DNA of 64,000 nucleotides from Micromonospora sp. M71_S20 (GTDB taxonomy: Bacteria; Actinomycetota; Actinomycetes; Mycobacteriales; Micromonosporaceae): assembly GCF_003664255.1 (NCBI RefSeq), contig NZ_RCCV01000004.1:372001-436000 (forward strand). Direction: 5' to 3'. A program made the position numbers and the translations under genes. Positions 55,317-63,693 of this stretch are shown one piece after another. Below the pieces are notes generated by a model, which saw only the letters and a program-made list of their open reading frames with translations, made no database searches and was not told where the DNA came from. Positions within the stretch are counted from its first letter, which is position 1, and every line of letters starts with the position of its first letter.

Positions 55317-55913
55317 TCAGTCCTTGGGGCGGCTGATCAGGCCGTCCAGGAAGAGTGACGTGCAGTCCTCGGCCAGGCTGGAGATCGGGTGGTCCGCGCT
55401 GGGCTTGAACCAGCGGACGGACAACCACACCGCGTCCCGCATCAGGCGGTAGAGGATCTTCGGATCGACGTCGGCCCGGAAGGTGCCCTCCGCGATGCCC
55501 GCCTCGATCACCGTGAGCCAGACGTTCTGCACCTGGCGGCCGGCGTTGCGCAGGTAGTCGAACCGGTCGAACTGGAGCAGGAAGTTGACGTCGTTCTGGT
55601 AGATCTCGGTGGCGTGCGGGTGCGCCTCGACCACCTCGAGGGAGGCGACGATCAGGTCGTGCAGGCGCTGGCGGGCGTCGATCTCCTCGGCCAGGACCTG
55701 CTCGTACCGGTGCTGGAGGTCCTTGAGGAAGGAGGAGACGATCTCGTCGACCATCGTCTCCTTGGAGTCGAAGTGGTGGTAGAGGCTGCCGGAGAGGATG
55801 CCGACGTCGTCGGCGATCTGCCGGACCGTGGTCGCCGCCACGCCCTTCCTGGCGAACAGTGCGGCGGCACTGGCGAGGATCGCCTCGCGCCGGACTCCAG
55901 GCTCTCGCGCCAT
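55317..55913 (-). CDS. kstR2: TetR-family repressor, KstR2-like
   Basis: A 198-residue TetR protein: helix-turn-helix ATTVRQIADDVGILSGSLYHHFDSK-type (the segment GILSGSLYHHF and the following KETMVDEI are as in KstR2), then IEAGIAEGTFRADVD and RDAVWLSVRWFKP in the ligand domain. KstR2 represses steroid C/D-ring genes and is released by HIP-CoA. An excellent copy of the KstR2 operator lies 138 bp upstream, shared with the divergent ipdA remnant/SDR/ligase operon. Two more copies precede other genes nearby. The combination of protein and sites makes the assignment strong. Confidence 0.88.
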   Translation of the reverse strand: MAREPGVRREAILASAAALFARKGVAATTVRQIADDVGILSGSLYHHFDSKETMVDEIVSSFLKDLQHRYEQVLAEEIDARQRLHDLIVASLEVVEAHPHATEIYQNDVNFLLQFDRFDYLRNAGRQVQNVWLTVIEAGIAEGTFRADVDPKILYRLMRDAVWLSVRWFKPSADHPISSLAEDCTSLFLDGLISRPKD

Positions 55914-56050
55914 GTTTTCTCACAGACGGACTCGACGGAACAGGGGCCTTGGTCGTTGGACGTCCGACGGGTCCTCCCGCCGGACGGCCTCCGGAGTGTA
56001 CCGGCGGCATCGACAGGTCGTGCCGCTCGTCGTACAGGGTAGCGTAACCA

Positions 56051-56064
56051 ACCAAGCGCTTGGT
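56051..56064. promoter_or_regulatory. KstR2-type operator 2
   Basis: ACCAAGCGCTTGGT, a perfect palindrome, lies in the intergenic region between the repressor gene and the divergent operon. It probably serves autoregulation and control of the rightward genes. Confidence 0.85.
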
Positions 56065-56165
56065 AAGTTGCTCCACGTGCCTCCGGGGATCGAGTTGCGC
56101 TGACGTGCGCCGACCGGTGGGGGCGACCGCGGACGGCCGGGCGGACCGGCGGCGAGAAGGCGGCG

Positions 56166-56339
56166 ATGGCTGACGAGCGGATGACCCAGGACGACGTCGT
56201 GACGGAGCTACGCCCCGCAACGACCGTCGCGACCGGTGGCGGGGTACTGGTCCAGCCGAACCGGTCGGTGCGCGACGCCGCCACCCGGGGCGGCACGACC
56301 GTGGACGGCCCGCCCCGTGGCGGTGCGGTGGACCGATGA
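56166..56339 (+). pseudogene. IpdA (CoA-transferase alpha subunit) N-terminal vestige
   Basis: A 57-codon frame starting MADERMTQDDVVTELRP and continuing TTVATGGG, then VQPNRSVRDA. This parallels the N-terminus of IpdA (D-K-R, LDDAVAQLR, TIGI-GGWGS, KPMAFVR), the steroid-ring-opening CoA-transferase-like hydrolase of about 290 residues. The Gly-rich loop is degraded and the remainder is missing; the frame stops inside the start of the next SDR (ATGA). It sits directly behind operator 2, where ipdA would be expected. The match is short, so confidence is moderate. It could alternatively be a small coupling leader peptide. Confidence 0.5.
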
Positions 56340-57070
56340 ACGGCCGGTACGAGGGCAGGGTCGCGCTGGTCACCGGCGCCGCCAGCGGGCTGGGCCGGGC
56401 CACGGCCCGCCGACTCGCGGCCGAGGGTGCCCGGGTCGCCTGCCTCGACCTGCTCGCCGACGACGCCGACCTCGGCCCGGCCGGCCTGGCGATCGCGGTT
56501 GACGTCCGGGACGAGGCGGGCATCGCCGAGGCGGTCGACCGGGCGGTCGACTGGGGCGGTGGCATCGACCTGGTGGTGACCGCCGCCGGGGTCGCCTCCT
56601 TCGGCCACACCACCGACGTCGCGCTCGCCGAGTGGGACCGGTTGCTGGCGGTCAACCTGACCGGCACCTTCCTGACCGCGCGGGCGGCGCTGCCGCACCT
56701 GAGCGCGCGGCGGGGCGCGCTGGTCACGGTCGCGTCCCTGGCCGGAGTGCGGGGCTACCGGTACAGCGCCGCCTACTCGGCGGCCAAGGGCGGGGTGGTC
56801 GCGTTGACCCGGGCGCTCGCCGTGGAGTACGCGCTCACCGGGGTCCGGGTCACCTGCGTCTGCCCCGGGTCGATCGACACGGCGTTGACCCGGAACCTGA
56901 CGCCCGTGCCGGGGGCCGACCCACGACTGCTGGCACACGGCCGGGCACTGGTCGACCCGCCGGTGTCCCAGCCGGAGGAGATCGCCGCCGCGGTCGCCTA
57001 TCTCGGTTCACCGGAGGCGAGGTTCGCCACCGGAGCGGTGCTGCGAATGGACGGTGGGGCAGGTGTCTGA
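56336..57070 (+). CDS. Short-chain dehydrogenase/reductase
   Basis: A 244-residue SDR: TGAASGLG, Ser in TVASLAG, Tyr147 and Lys151 (YSAAK), ending RMDGGAGV. The position usually occupied by NNAG reads VVTAAG (Asn replaced by Thr), as in some SDRs. It overlaps the ipdA vestige upstream (ATGA) and the ligase downstream. It is part of the operon behind operator 2. Confidence 0.87.
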   Translation: MNGRYEGRVALVTGAASGLGRATARRLAAEGARVACLDLLADDADLGPAGLAIAVDVRDEAGIAEAVDRAVDWGGGIDLVVTAAGVASFGHTTDVALAEWDRLLAVNLTGTFLTARAALPHLSARRGALVTVASLAGVRGYRYSAAYSAAKGGVVALTRALAVEYALTGVRVTCVCPGSIDTALTRNLTPVPGADPRLLAHGRALVDPPVSQPEEIAAAVAYLGSPEARFATGAVLRMDGGAGV

Positions 57071-58655
57071 GTTCTCCTCGGCGACGATCGAGCGGTACTA
57101 CGCCGACGGTTCGTGGGACGCCGACACGATCGGCGACCTGGTGGCGCGCAACGCCGTCGCCGCGCCGGACGGGATCGCCTTCCACGCCCCGGAGGGGGCG
57201 CTGACCTGGCGCGAGTACGACGCGGCGGCGACCCGGCTGGCCGGGGCGTACGTGCTCGCCGGCTGGGCGCCGGGGCAGCCGCTGGCCGTGCTGCTCACCG
57301 GTGGCGCGCTCACCCACGTCGCGTACCTGGCCGCGCAGCGGGCCGGCCTGGTGACGGTGGGGCTGAGCCCTCGCGCCGGGGACGCCGAGATCAGCCATCT
57401 GCTGCGGCACACCGGCGCGGTCGCGCTGGTCAGCCGGTCCCGTCACCGGGGACGACCCGCCGGGGAGATCGCCCGGCTCACCGGGGCTCCCGAGCACCTG
57501 GAACTGGACCTGGTCGACGCGGTGCCGGTGCTGCGCCGGGCCGGCGTACCGCTCACGGTGCCGACGGTGGCGCAGGCCGTCGGGCTGCTCGCCGGCCGGG
57601 GTCTCGGCCCGGACGACCTGTTCTTCCTCAACTCCACCTCGGGCACCACCGGGCGGCCCAAGTGCGTGCGGCAGAGCATGAACGTGCGCAAGTACTTCGC
57701 CGCGCTGGCCGCCGAGGCCGGGGCGTTCGGCTCGGAGGAGGTGGTGCTGAGCGCGCTGCCCGCACCGTACGGCTTCGGGCTCTGGAGTGCCCACGTCATG
57801 CCCGCCCGGTACGGGTTCACCACGGTGCTGAGCGCCGAGTTCGACCCGGCCGGGACGCTGGACCTGCTCGAACGGCACCGGGTGACCGTTCTCGCCGCCG
57901 TGACCAGCCAGTTCATCATGATGTTGAACCACGAGTCGTTCGCCCGGCGTGACCTCGGCTCGCTGCGGGTGCTCTTCACCGGCGGAGAGCGGGTGCCGCG
58001 GCACCGGGCGGAGGAGTTCGAGGAGCGGACCGGCTGCGCGGTCCTGCAGTTCTACGGCTCGAACGAGGCCGGGCCGATCTCGGTGACCCGGGTGGCCGAC
58101 CCTCGTCCGGCGCGGCTGGGGACGGCCGGTCGGCCGGTGCCGGCGATGCGGCTACGCCTGCTCGACCCAAACGGTGACCCGGTGACCGAGGGGCCGGGCC
58201 AGGTGGCGGTGAACGGTCCCGGCTGCACCTCCGGGTACTTCCGGGACGAGCCGGCCAACCACCTGCTGTTCCGGCCGGACGGCTGGCTGCGCACCGGGGA
58301 CCTGGGGCGGCTGGACGCCGACGGGTACCTCTCGATCACCGGGCGGACGGCGGACTTCATCATCCGGGGCGGGCACAACGTGAGCGCGCCGGTGGTCGAG
58401 GAGGCCGTGGGCGGGCATCCGGGCGTGGCCCAGGTCGCGGTGGTCGGCATGCCCGACGACGTGCTGGGGGAGCGGGTCTGTGCCTTCGTGGTCACCCGCG
58501 ACGGTGTCGGGCTGACCCTGGACGAGTTGCGGGTCCACCTGGAGGCGGCGGGCGTTTCCAAGGTCAACTGGCCGGAGCGGCTGGTCGGGCTGCCCGTGCT
58601 GCCACTGGGCGCCGGTGGCAAGGTCGACAAGTCGGCCCTGCGGGCGCTGCTCTGA
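57063..58655 (+). CDS. Acyl-CoA ligase (AMP-forming), cyclohexanecarboxylate-CoA-ligase-like
   Basis: About 530 residues of the ANL superfamily: P-loop STSGTTGRPKC, YGSNEAGP, YRSGDLG-equivalent LRTGDLGRLD, hinge GRTADFIIRGGHNVS and catalytic Lys in GAGGKVDKSAL. It activates a carboxylic acid to its CoA thioester. I prefer GTG 57063, which overlaps the SDR end. GTG 57054 is possible. It is closely similar to the ligase at 59213-60841, suggesting local duplication. Substrate not readable; context suggests an alicyclic or steroid-derived acid. Confidence 0.87.
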   Translation: MSEFSSATIERYYADGSWDADTIGDLVARNAVAAPDGIAFHAPEGALTWREYDAAATRLAGAYVLAGWAPGQPLAVLLTGGALTHVAYLAAQRAGLVTVGLSPRAGDAEISHLLRHTGAVALVSRSRHRGRPAGEIARLTGAPEHLELDLVDAVPVLRRAGVPLTVPTVAQAVGLLAGRGLGPDDLFFLNSTSGTTGRPKCVRQSMNVRKYFAALAAEAGAFGSEEVVLSALPAPYGFGLWSAHVMPARYGFTTVLSAEFDPAGTLDLLERHRVTVLAAVTSQFIMMLNHESFARRDLGSLRVLFTGGERVPRHRAEEFEERTGCAVLQFYGSNEAGPISVTRVADPRPARLGTAGRPVPAMRLRLLDPNGDPVTEGPGQVAVNGPGCTSGYFRDEPANHLLFRPDGWLRTGDLGRLDADGYLSITGRTADFIIRGGHNVSAPVVEEAVGGHPGVAQVAVVGMPDDVLGERVCAFVVTRDGVGLTLDELRVHLEAAGVSKVNWPERLVGLPVLPLGAGGKVDKSALRALL

Positions 58656-58734
58656 GCGGTCGACGGCGGGCCGGCCCGTCGGGTGCGGTGTCGGCGACGG
58701 CGCGGGTCGCGACGGACGGCGGCCGTGGGCCGGC

Positions 58735-59136
58735 TCAGTGCCCGACGGCCCGGATCAGGGTCTGGGTGACCTGGCCGTCGCCGACGGTTCGTCCGCCGAC
58801 CGACGCGGTCACGTCGAAGGTGACTCGTCGGCCGGCCACGACGGCGACCGTCGCCACCACGTCCACCCGTTCCCCGGCCAGGGCCGGGGAACGGTGGTGC
58901 ACCCCGATCCAGGTGCCGACCGAGGCGGCGCCGGGGGTGAGGCGGGGACGCAGGATGTCGGCGGCGGTGTCCTCCAGCAGCCCGATCAGGGCCGGGGTGG
59001 AGAGCACCGACGGGGCGCCGGGCACGTGGTCGGTGAGCATTCCCGCGCCGACCTCGAACGACCGGTGGGTCCGGTCGCCGGGCTCGACCGCCACGGTCAA
59101 CAGGTCGGCCGCCGCCGAGGTCCGCCAGATCCGCAT
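58735..59136 (-). CDS. Hotdog-fold thioesterase, FlK-like
   Basis: A 133-residue single-hotdog protein: FEVGAGMLTDHVPGAPSVLST, ALIGLLEDTAA, VGTWIGVHHRSPALAGERV. This resembles the fluoroacetyl-CoA thioesterase-like group, which hydrolyses acyl-CoAs. It is divergent from the second ligase gene with operator 3 in the 76-bp gap, so both may share KstR2-type control. It converges with the first ligase gene. Confidence 0.75.
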   Translation of the reverse strand: MRIWRTSAAADLLTVAVEPGDRTHRSFEVGAGMLTDHVPGAPSVLSTPALIGLLEDTAADILRPRLTPGAASVGTWIGVHHRSPALAGERVDVVATVAVVAGRRVTFDVTASVGGRTVGDGQVTQTLIRAVGH

Positions 59137-59181
59137 TCCGCCTCCTTGACACGTCTCGCTGTCCGGCCACAGAATGCCATA

Positions 59182-59195
59182 AACAAGCGCTTGTT
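59182..59195. promoter_or_regulatory. KstR2-type operator 3
   Basis: AACAAGCGCTTGTT fits A-N-CAAG-NN-CTTG-N-T and extends to a 16-bp perfect palindrome (59181-59196). It lies between the thioesterase gene and the divergent ligase gene. Confidence 0.82.
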
Positions 59196-59212
59196 TGGTA
59201 GGGGTGGTGCAG

Positions 59213-60841
59213 GTGAACCAGGTCTCGGCTCTCTATCCACCCGGGACGGCCCCGGACCCCGGCAGCGCCCACGAGCGCTACGTCGCGGACCGGCTGGCCG
59301 AGGTGGGTCGCTGGGGCGCCGACACCCTGGTCGACCGGGTACGCCGGCACGCCGGCGCCATCGGCGAACGGCCCGCCTTCGTCGCCGGCACCGAGCGGGT
59401 CAGTTGGCGGCAGCTCGACGACCTCTCCGACCGGCTCGCCGCGGTACTGCTCCGCCAGGGCCTCGCCCGGGGCGAGCGGGTCGGGGTGCTGCTCCCCGAC
59501 GGGGTGCTGGTGCACGTCGCGTACCTGGCGGCGCTGAAGGCCGGCGTCGTGGTGGTGGCGGTCGGGCCGCGCGCCGGTCGGCTGGAGGTCCGGCACCTGC
59601 TCACCGTCAGCGGCGCCACCGCGCTGGTCAGTCTCGCCGAGCACCGCGGGATTCCGGCCGCCGAGCTGGTGGACGGGCTGCCGTTGACCGTACGGCTGGA
59701 GTTGCCGGCGACGCTGGCCGACGTAAGTTGGCCGGCGCCGACGGACGCCGAGCGTCGACTGATCGCCGGGCGGACCCTCGGCCTGGGCGAGATCCACCTG
59801 CTCAACGGCACCTCCGGGACCACCGGCATGCCCAAGTGCGTCGTGCACAACCAGAACCGGTGGATGTACTACCACCACCTCGCCGTCGACGCGGGCGCGC
59901 TCACCGGCGACGACGTCTTCCTCACCCTGATTCCCGCCCCGTACGGCTTCGCCCAGTGGACGGCCAACTTCACGCCCACCCTGCTCGGCGCGCCGACCGT
60001 GGTGATGCCCAGGTTCAGTGCCACCGGCGCGCTGGAGTTGATCGAGCGGGAACGGGTCACCGTGCTCTGCTGCGTCAGCACGCAGTTCATCATGATGCTC
60101 AACGCCGACCCGGGCCGGTACGACCTCAGCTCGCTGCGGTGCATGTTCACCGGTGGCGAGGCGGTGCCGTTCGAGCGGGCGGCCGACTTCGAGCGTCGTA
60201 CCGGTGCCCAGGTGCTGCAGTTCTTCGGCTCGAACGAGACCGGGGCGCTGTCTCGTACCACTGTGGACGACTGGATCGACGCCCGGCTGCGCACGGCGGG
60301 CCGGGTGATCGACGAGATGCGGGTACGGCTCCTCGCCGAGGACGGCACCGACGTCACCGCCACGGGTGGCCCCGGGCAGGCGGCCTGCGCCGGCCCGGCC
60401 ACCTGCCTGGGCTACTTCGCCGACCCGGAGGCCAACGAGCGCCTCTTCACCCCGGACGGCTGGATGCTGACGGGGGACATCTGCACCGCCGACGAGCGGG
60501 GCTACCTGCGGGTGGTCGACCGCAAGCAGGACTTCATCATCCGGGGCGGCAAGAACGTCAGCGCGGCGGCGGTCGAGGACCAGGTCGGCACCCACCCGGC
60601 GGTCGCCCTGGTGGCGGCGGTGGCGGTGCCCGATCCGACGTACGGCGAGCGGGTCTGCGCGGTGGTGGTGCCGCATCCCGGGGCCACGCTGGACCTGGAC
60701 GGGCTGCGGGCGCACCTCGCCGAGCGGGGGGTGTCCCCGGAGAACTGGCCGGAGCGGCTGGAACTCGTCGACGAACTGCCGCGCGGCTCCGGCGGCAAGA
60801 TCGCCAAGGCCGAGCTGCGCGCGCGGCTGCGCGCCGGCTGA
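59213..60841 (+). CDS. Acyl-CoA ligase (AMP-forming), paralogue of the upstream ligase
   Basis: About 542 residues, ANL superfamily: NGTSGTTGMPKC, FGSNETG, GWMLTGDIC, hinge KQDFIIRGGKNVSA and catalytic Lys in GSGGKIAKAEL. It is similar throughout to the ligase at 57063-58655 (shared CVSTQFIMMLN-type and APYGFAQW-type segments). GTG 59213 has GGGGTG at suitable spacing and lies clear of operator 3. GTGs at 59204/59207 and a TTG at 59195 are alternatives. Probably activates a related acid. Confidence 0.86.
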   Translation: MNQVSALYPPGTAPDPGSAHERYVADRLAEVGRWGADTLVDRVRRHAGAIGERPAFVAGTERVSWRQLDDLSDRLAAVLLRQGLARGERVGVLLPDGVLVHVAYLAALKAGVVVVAVGPRAGRLEVRHLLTVSGATALVSLAEHRGIPAAELVDGLPLTVRLELPATLADVSWPAPTDAERRLIAGRTLGLGEIHLLNGTSGTTGMPKCVVHNQNRWMYYHHLAVDAGALTGDDVFLTLIPAPYGFAQWTANFTPTLLGAPTVVMPRFSATGALELIERERVTVLCCVSTQFIMMLNADPGRYDLSSLRCMFTGGEAVPFERAADFERRTGAQVLQFFGSNETGALSRTTVDDWIDARLRTAGRVIDEMRVRLLAEDGTDVTATGGPGQAACAGPATCLGYFADPEANERLFTPDGWMLTGDICTADERGYLRVVDRKQDFIIRGGKNVSAAAVEDQVGTHPAVALVAAVAVPDPTYGERVCAVVVPHPGATLDLDGLRAHLAERGVSPENWPERLELVDELPRGSGGKIAKAELRARLRAG

Positions 60842-60942
60842 CCGGCGACACTCCGGGCGCTGACACCACCCGGGAGCCGGGCCCACCGCCTTGACCCGGA
60901 GCGACCCGCCCCGGTCGCGCCGCGCGCCCCGCCTGGCCCCGG

Positions 60943-62460
60943 CTACGGCAGTTGGCCGGCCACGTTCCGCAGCGACTCGCGGATCCGGGACCGCTGCACC
61001 TGCCCGGTGGCCGGGGTACGCGGGATGCTGGGCAGCACGACCACCCGGCGCGGCTGCTTGAAGCCGGCCAGCCGGCCGGCCACGTGGCGGCGTACCGCGT
61101 CGACCTCCGGCGCAGCGGCGCCCGGCGCCAGCACCAGCACCGCGCAGACCACCTCGCCCCAACGACCGTCCGGCAATCCGATGACGGCCACGTCGACGAC
61201 GCCGGCCAGGCCGTGCAGGGCCGCCTCCACCTCGACCGGGGAGACCGACTCGCCCCCGGTCCGGATGACCTCCCGGGCCCGGCCGGTCAGGTAGAGGTAT
61301 CCGTCCTCGTCGAGCCAGCCGAGGTCGCCGGAGCGGTACGCGCCGTCCGGCAGCGCCGCCGCGGTCTCGACGGGCAGCCGGTGGTACCCGGACATCAGCG
61401 CCGGCCCGGTCACCTGGACCTCGCCGATCCGACCGGCGCCCCCCGCCGCCACCCAGAGCGCACCCGGGAAGGCTGGCCGTCCCACACTGCCCGGCCGGCG
61501 CGCGAGGTCCGTGTCGTGCAGCGCCGCCATCCGACCGGCCTCGGTGGAGCCGTACAGGATGGTCGTGGTGCTTGCCGGCAGCCGGCGCTTGATCCGGTCG
61601 ACCAGCTCGGCCGGCACGGCCGAGGTGCCGGTGTCGGCGTGCCGCAGCGCGGAGAGGTCCGCCCGGTGGTGTTCTGGATCGAGCAGCCGTTCCCAGACCG
61701 CCGGGATGCAGTAGAGCGCCGACGGGTGTTCGGTGCGGACCACGTCGATGAGCGCGACCGCGTCGGCCCGGGGTACCAGGTGCACGGCCGTCCGGTTCTG
61801 CCACGCCTCCAGCACGTAGTGCCAGCCGCCGTAGTGGTAGAGCGGGAAGCTGCAGAGCACCCCGCCCGAGCCCTGGATCCCGGTGGTGAAGGTGCCGCCG
61901 CCGGGGGAGGCCCGCAGCCAGCTCGCCCGGTGGCTGACCAGCGCGCCCTTCGGCTGGCCGGTGCTGCCGCTGGTCAGGTAGATGATGTGCGGGTCGGTGT
62001 CCGCCAGCCGGTCGGCGCCGGCCGGCGCGGTGGCCGAGGCGCGCGCGGTGAGCGCATCCAGATCGCTACCCCCACCCGAGGTGGCACCGACCCGGGCGAA
62101 CGGCACCCCGGACAGCGTCCCGGCCGGACCGTCGGGCCGGTCGCTGACGAACAGCCGGGGCTCCAGGTAGGCCAGCACCGCCTCGGCCTCCGTGGCGGAC
62201 AGGGCCGGGTTGACGGGCACGAAGACGGCGCCGAGGCGGGCGCAGCCCAAAAAACCGTCGAGGGTACGCAGGGTCGGCGCGGTCGACCAGGCCACCCGGT
62301 CGCCGGCCCGCACCCCCAGCCCGGCGAGCGCGTTCGCGGTCCGGTTCGCCTGCCGGTCCAGCTCGCCGAAGGTGATCCGCCGCCCGCGCAGGGTGGCCGC
62401 CACGGCGGTCGGTGTCATCCGGGCGGTCAGCCGGACGATCTCCCCGATCAGCAGGCTCAC
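60943..62460 (-). CDS. Acyl-CoA ligase (AMP-forming), FadD-like
   Basis: A 505-residue ANL enzyme, clearly separate from the other two: YLTSGSTGQPKGALVSH, YGSTEAGRM, YRSGDLGWLDEDGYLYLTGR and catalytic Lys region TPATGQVQRSRI. In that last motif the usual Lys before the C-terminus is Gln (GQVQRS), a change seen in some members that may weaken adenylation. The GTG start overlaps the stop of the dehydrogenase gene (GTGA), forming a two-gene operon. Confidence 0.86.
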   Translation of the reverse strand: MSLLIGEIVRLTARMTPTAVAATLRGRRITFGELDRQANRTANALAGLGVRAGDRVAWSTAPTLRTLDGFLGCARLGAVFVPVNPALSATEAEAVLAYLEPRLFVSDRPDGPAGTLSGVPFARVGATSGGGSDLDALTARASATAPAGADRLADTDPHIIYLTSGSTGQPKGALVSHRASWLRASPGGGTFTTGIQGSGGVLCSFPLYHYGGWHYVLEAWQNRTAVHLVPRADAVALIDVVRTEHPSALYCIPAVWERLLDPEHHRADLSALRHADTGTSAVPAELVDRIKRRLPASTTTILYGSTEAGRMAALHDTDLARRPGSVGRPAFPGALWVAAGGAGRIGEVQVTGPALMSGYHRLPVETAAALPDGAYRSGDLGWLDEDGYLYLTGRAREVIRTGGESVSPVEVEAALHGLAGVVDVAVIGLPDGRWGEVVCAVLVLAPGAAAPEVDAVRRHVAGRLAGFKQPRRVVVLPSIPRTPATGQVQRSRIRESLRNVAGQLP

Positions 62461-63596
62461 GGCCGCCCCCAGTCGACGTCGAGCCGGACCTGGACCGGAT
62501 TGATCGCCCCGTGCGCGGCCTTGTCCCGGGTGATCCGCACCGCCTCGGGTATCGCCTCGATCCCGGTCGACCAGTGGGTGATCAGCGGCTCCACCTCGAC
62601 GTCGCCCCGGGCGACCAGGCGCAGGGCGTGTGTGAAGACGCTACCGGAGGGGGAGTAGCCGCCGGCTCCGGAGCGGGGGTGCAGCAGGGAGACCGACCGT
62701 TCGCGCAGCAGACCGAGGGGCGCCGGCACGTCGTCCGGCAGCACCGAGACGCCGACGACCCGACCGCCCCGGCGGGCGCAGCGGGCGGCCAGCTCCAGGG
62801 TGTCCGCACCGGACAGCCCGAGCCCCGGCGACCCGCCGGCCGTCTCGATCACCACGTCGGCGCCGATCCCGTCGGTCGCGTCGTGGACCGCCGCCAGCAC
62901 CGGGTCCGCTGCGGCGGCACCGGCCGCCGCGGCGTCGATGACCAGATCGGCCCCGAACCGCCGGGCCAGGGCGAGTTTGGCGGGGCTCCGGCCGCTGACC
63001 GCGACCAGGCCGGCGTTGCCCCGGCGGGCGACCTGGACCGCCAGCAGGCCCATCACCCCGGCGCCGAGGACCAGCACCGTCTCGCCCGGCGCGACGGCGG
63101 CCAGCGCGTGCGCGTGCAGCGCCCCGGCCAGCGGTTGGATCGCCGCCGCGGCCGCCGCACTCACCCCGGGTGGGACGGGCACCACGGCCGTCTCAGGTAC
63201 GACCAGTCGTTCGGCCAGGGCACCCGGCCGGGTGAACCCGATGAACTCGGGCCGGACGCAGGCGTCGGTGCGGCCGTTGCGGCAGGCCGCGCAGTGTCCA
63301 CAGACCAGGGTCTCGACGGCGGTGACCCGGTCACCCGGCCGGTACCGGCGCACCCCGGGGCCGACCGCCCGCACCACGCCGCAGAACTCGTGGCCGCCGA
63401 AGCGGACCGGCCCGGTGGCCAGCGCGTCGGCCAGCCGTCGGTGCAGGGCGACCGGTTCGCCGGCGATCAGCATGCACTCGGTCACGCTCGGCTGTACGCA
63501 GCAGATGTCGACCAGCACCTCGCCCGGCCCGGCCTGCGGATCGGGCACCTCCTCGACCCGGAGGTCTCCGAAGCCGTGCAGAACAGCGGCGCGCAT
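62457..63596 (-). CDS. Zinc-dependent alcohol dehydrogenase (MDR family)
   Basis: A 379-residue medium-chain dehydrogenase with structural-zinc lobe CGHCAACRNGRTDAC, catalytic-zinc His-Glu in GGHEFCGVV, Rossmann loop VLGAGVMGLLAVQ and cofactor site after VAVSGRSPAK. The usual catalytic CG-x-D near residue 38 is replaced by CCVQPSVTEC, so the first zinc ligand is shifted or different. It is the first gene of the operon with the ligase. It probably oxidises an alcohol of the degraded compound. Confidence 0.86.
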   Translation of the reverse strand: MRAAVLHGFGDLRVEEVPDPQAGPGEVLVDICCVQPSVTECMLIAGEPVALHRRLADALATGPVRFGGHEFCGVVRAVGPGVRRYRPGDRVTAVETLVCGHCAACRNGRTDACVRPEFIGFTRPGALAERLVVPETAVVPVPPGVSAAAAAAIQPLAGALHAHALAAVAPGETVLVLGAGVMGLLAVQVARRGNAGLVAVSGRSPAKLALARRFGADLVIDAAAAGAAAADPVLAAVHDATDGIGADVVIETAGGSPGLGLSGADTLELAARCARRGGRVVGVSVLPDDVPAPLGLLRERSVSLLHPRSGAGGYSPSGSVFTHALRLVARGDVEVEPLITHWSTGIEAIPEAVRITRDKAAHGAINPVQVRLDVDWGRP

Positions 63597-63639
63597 CGTG
63601 TTCCTCTCGACGGCTCGTACCCTGCCCTTGTCTCGCGGT

Positions 63640-63664
63640 TAGATTTTGTATTCAATATCCAAAC
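63640..63664. promoter_or_regulatory. A/T-rich imperfect palindrome between divergent genes
   Basis: TTTGTATTCAATATCCAAA (about 63645-63663) is an imperfect inverted repeat in an otherwise GC-rich window. It lies in the 97-bp gap between the dehydrogenase and the oxidoreductase gene. It looks like an operator or promoter of a regulator other than KstR2. Confidence 0.5.
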
Positions 63665-63693
63665 CAGGTCAAGTGCCGAACTCAGGAGGACGC

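Noticed and set aside
58052..61804. Long minus-strand open frame of 1250 codons across the ligase region
   Set aside because: It is the shadow of two plus-strand ligase genes and part of a minus-strand one in the wrong frame, with no domain content of its own.
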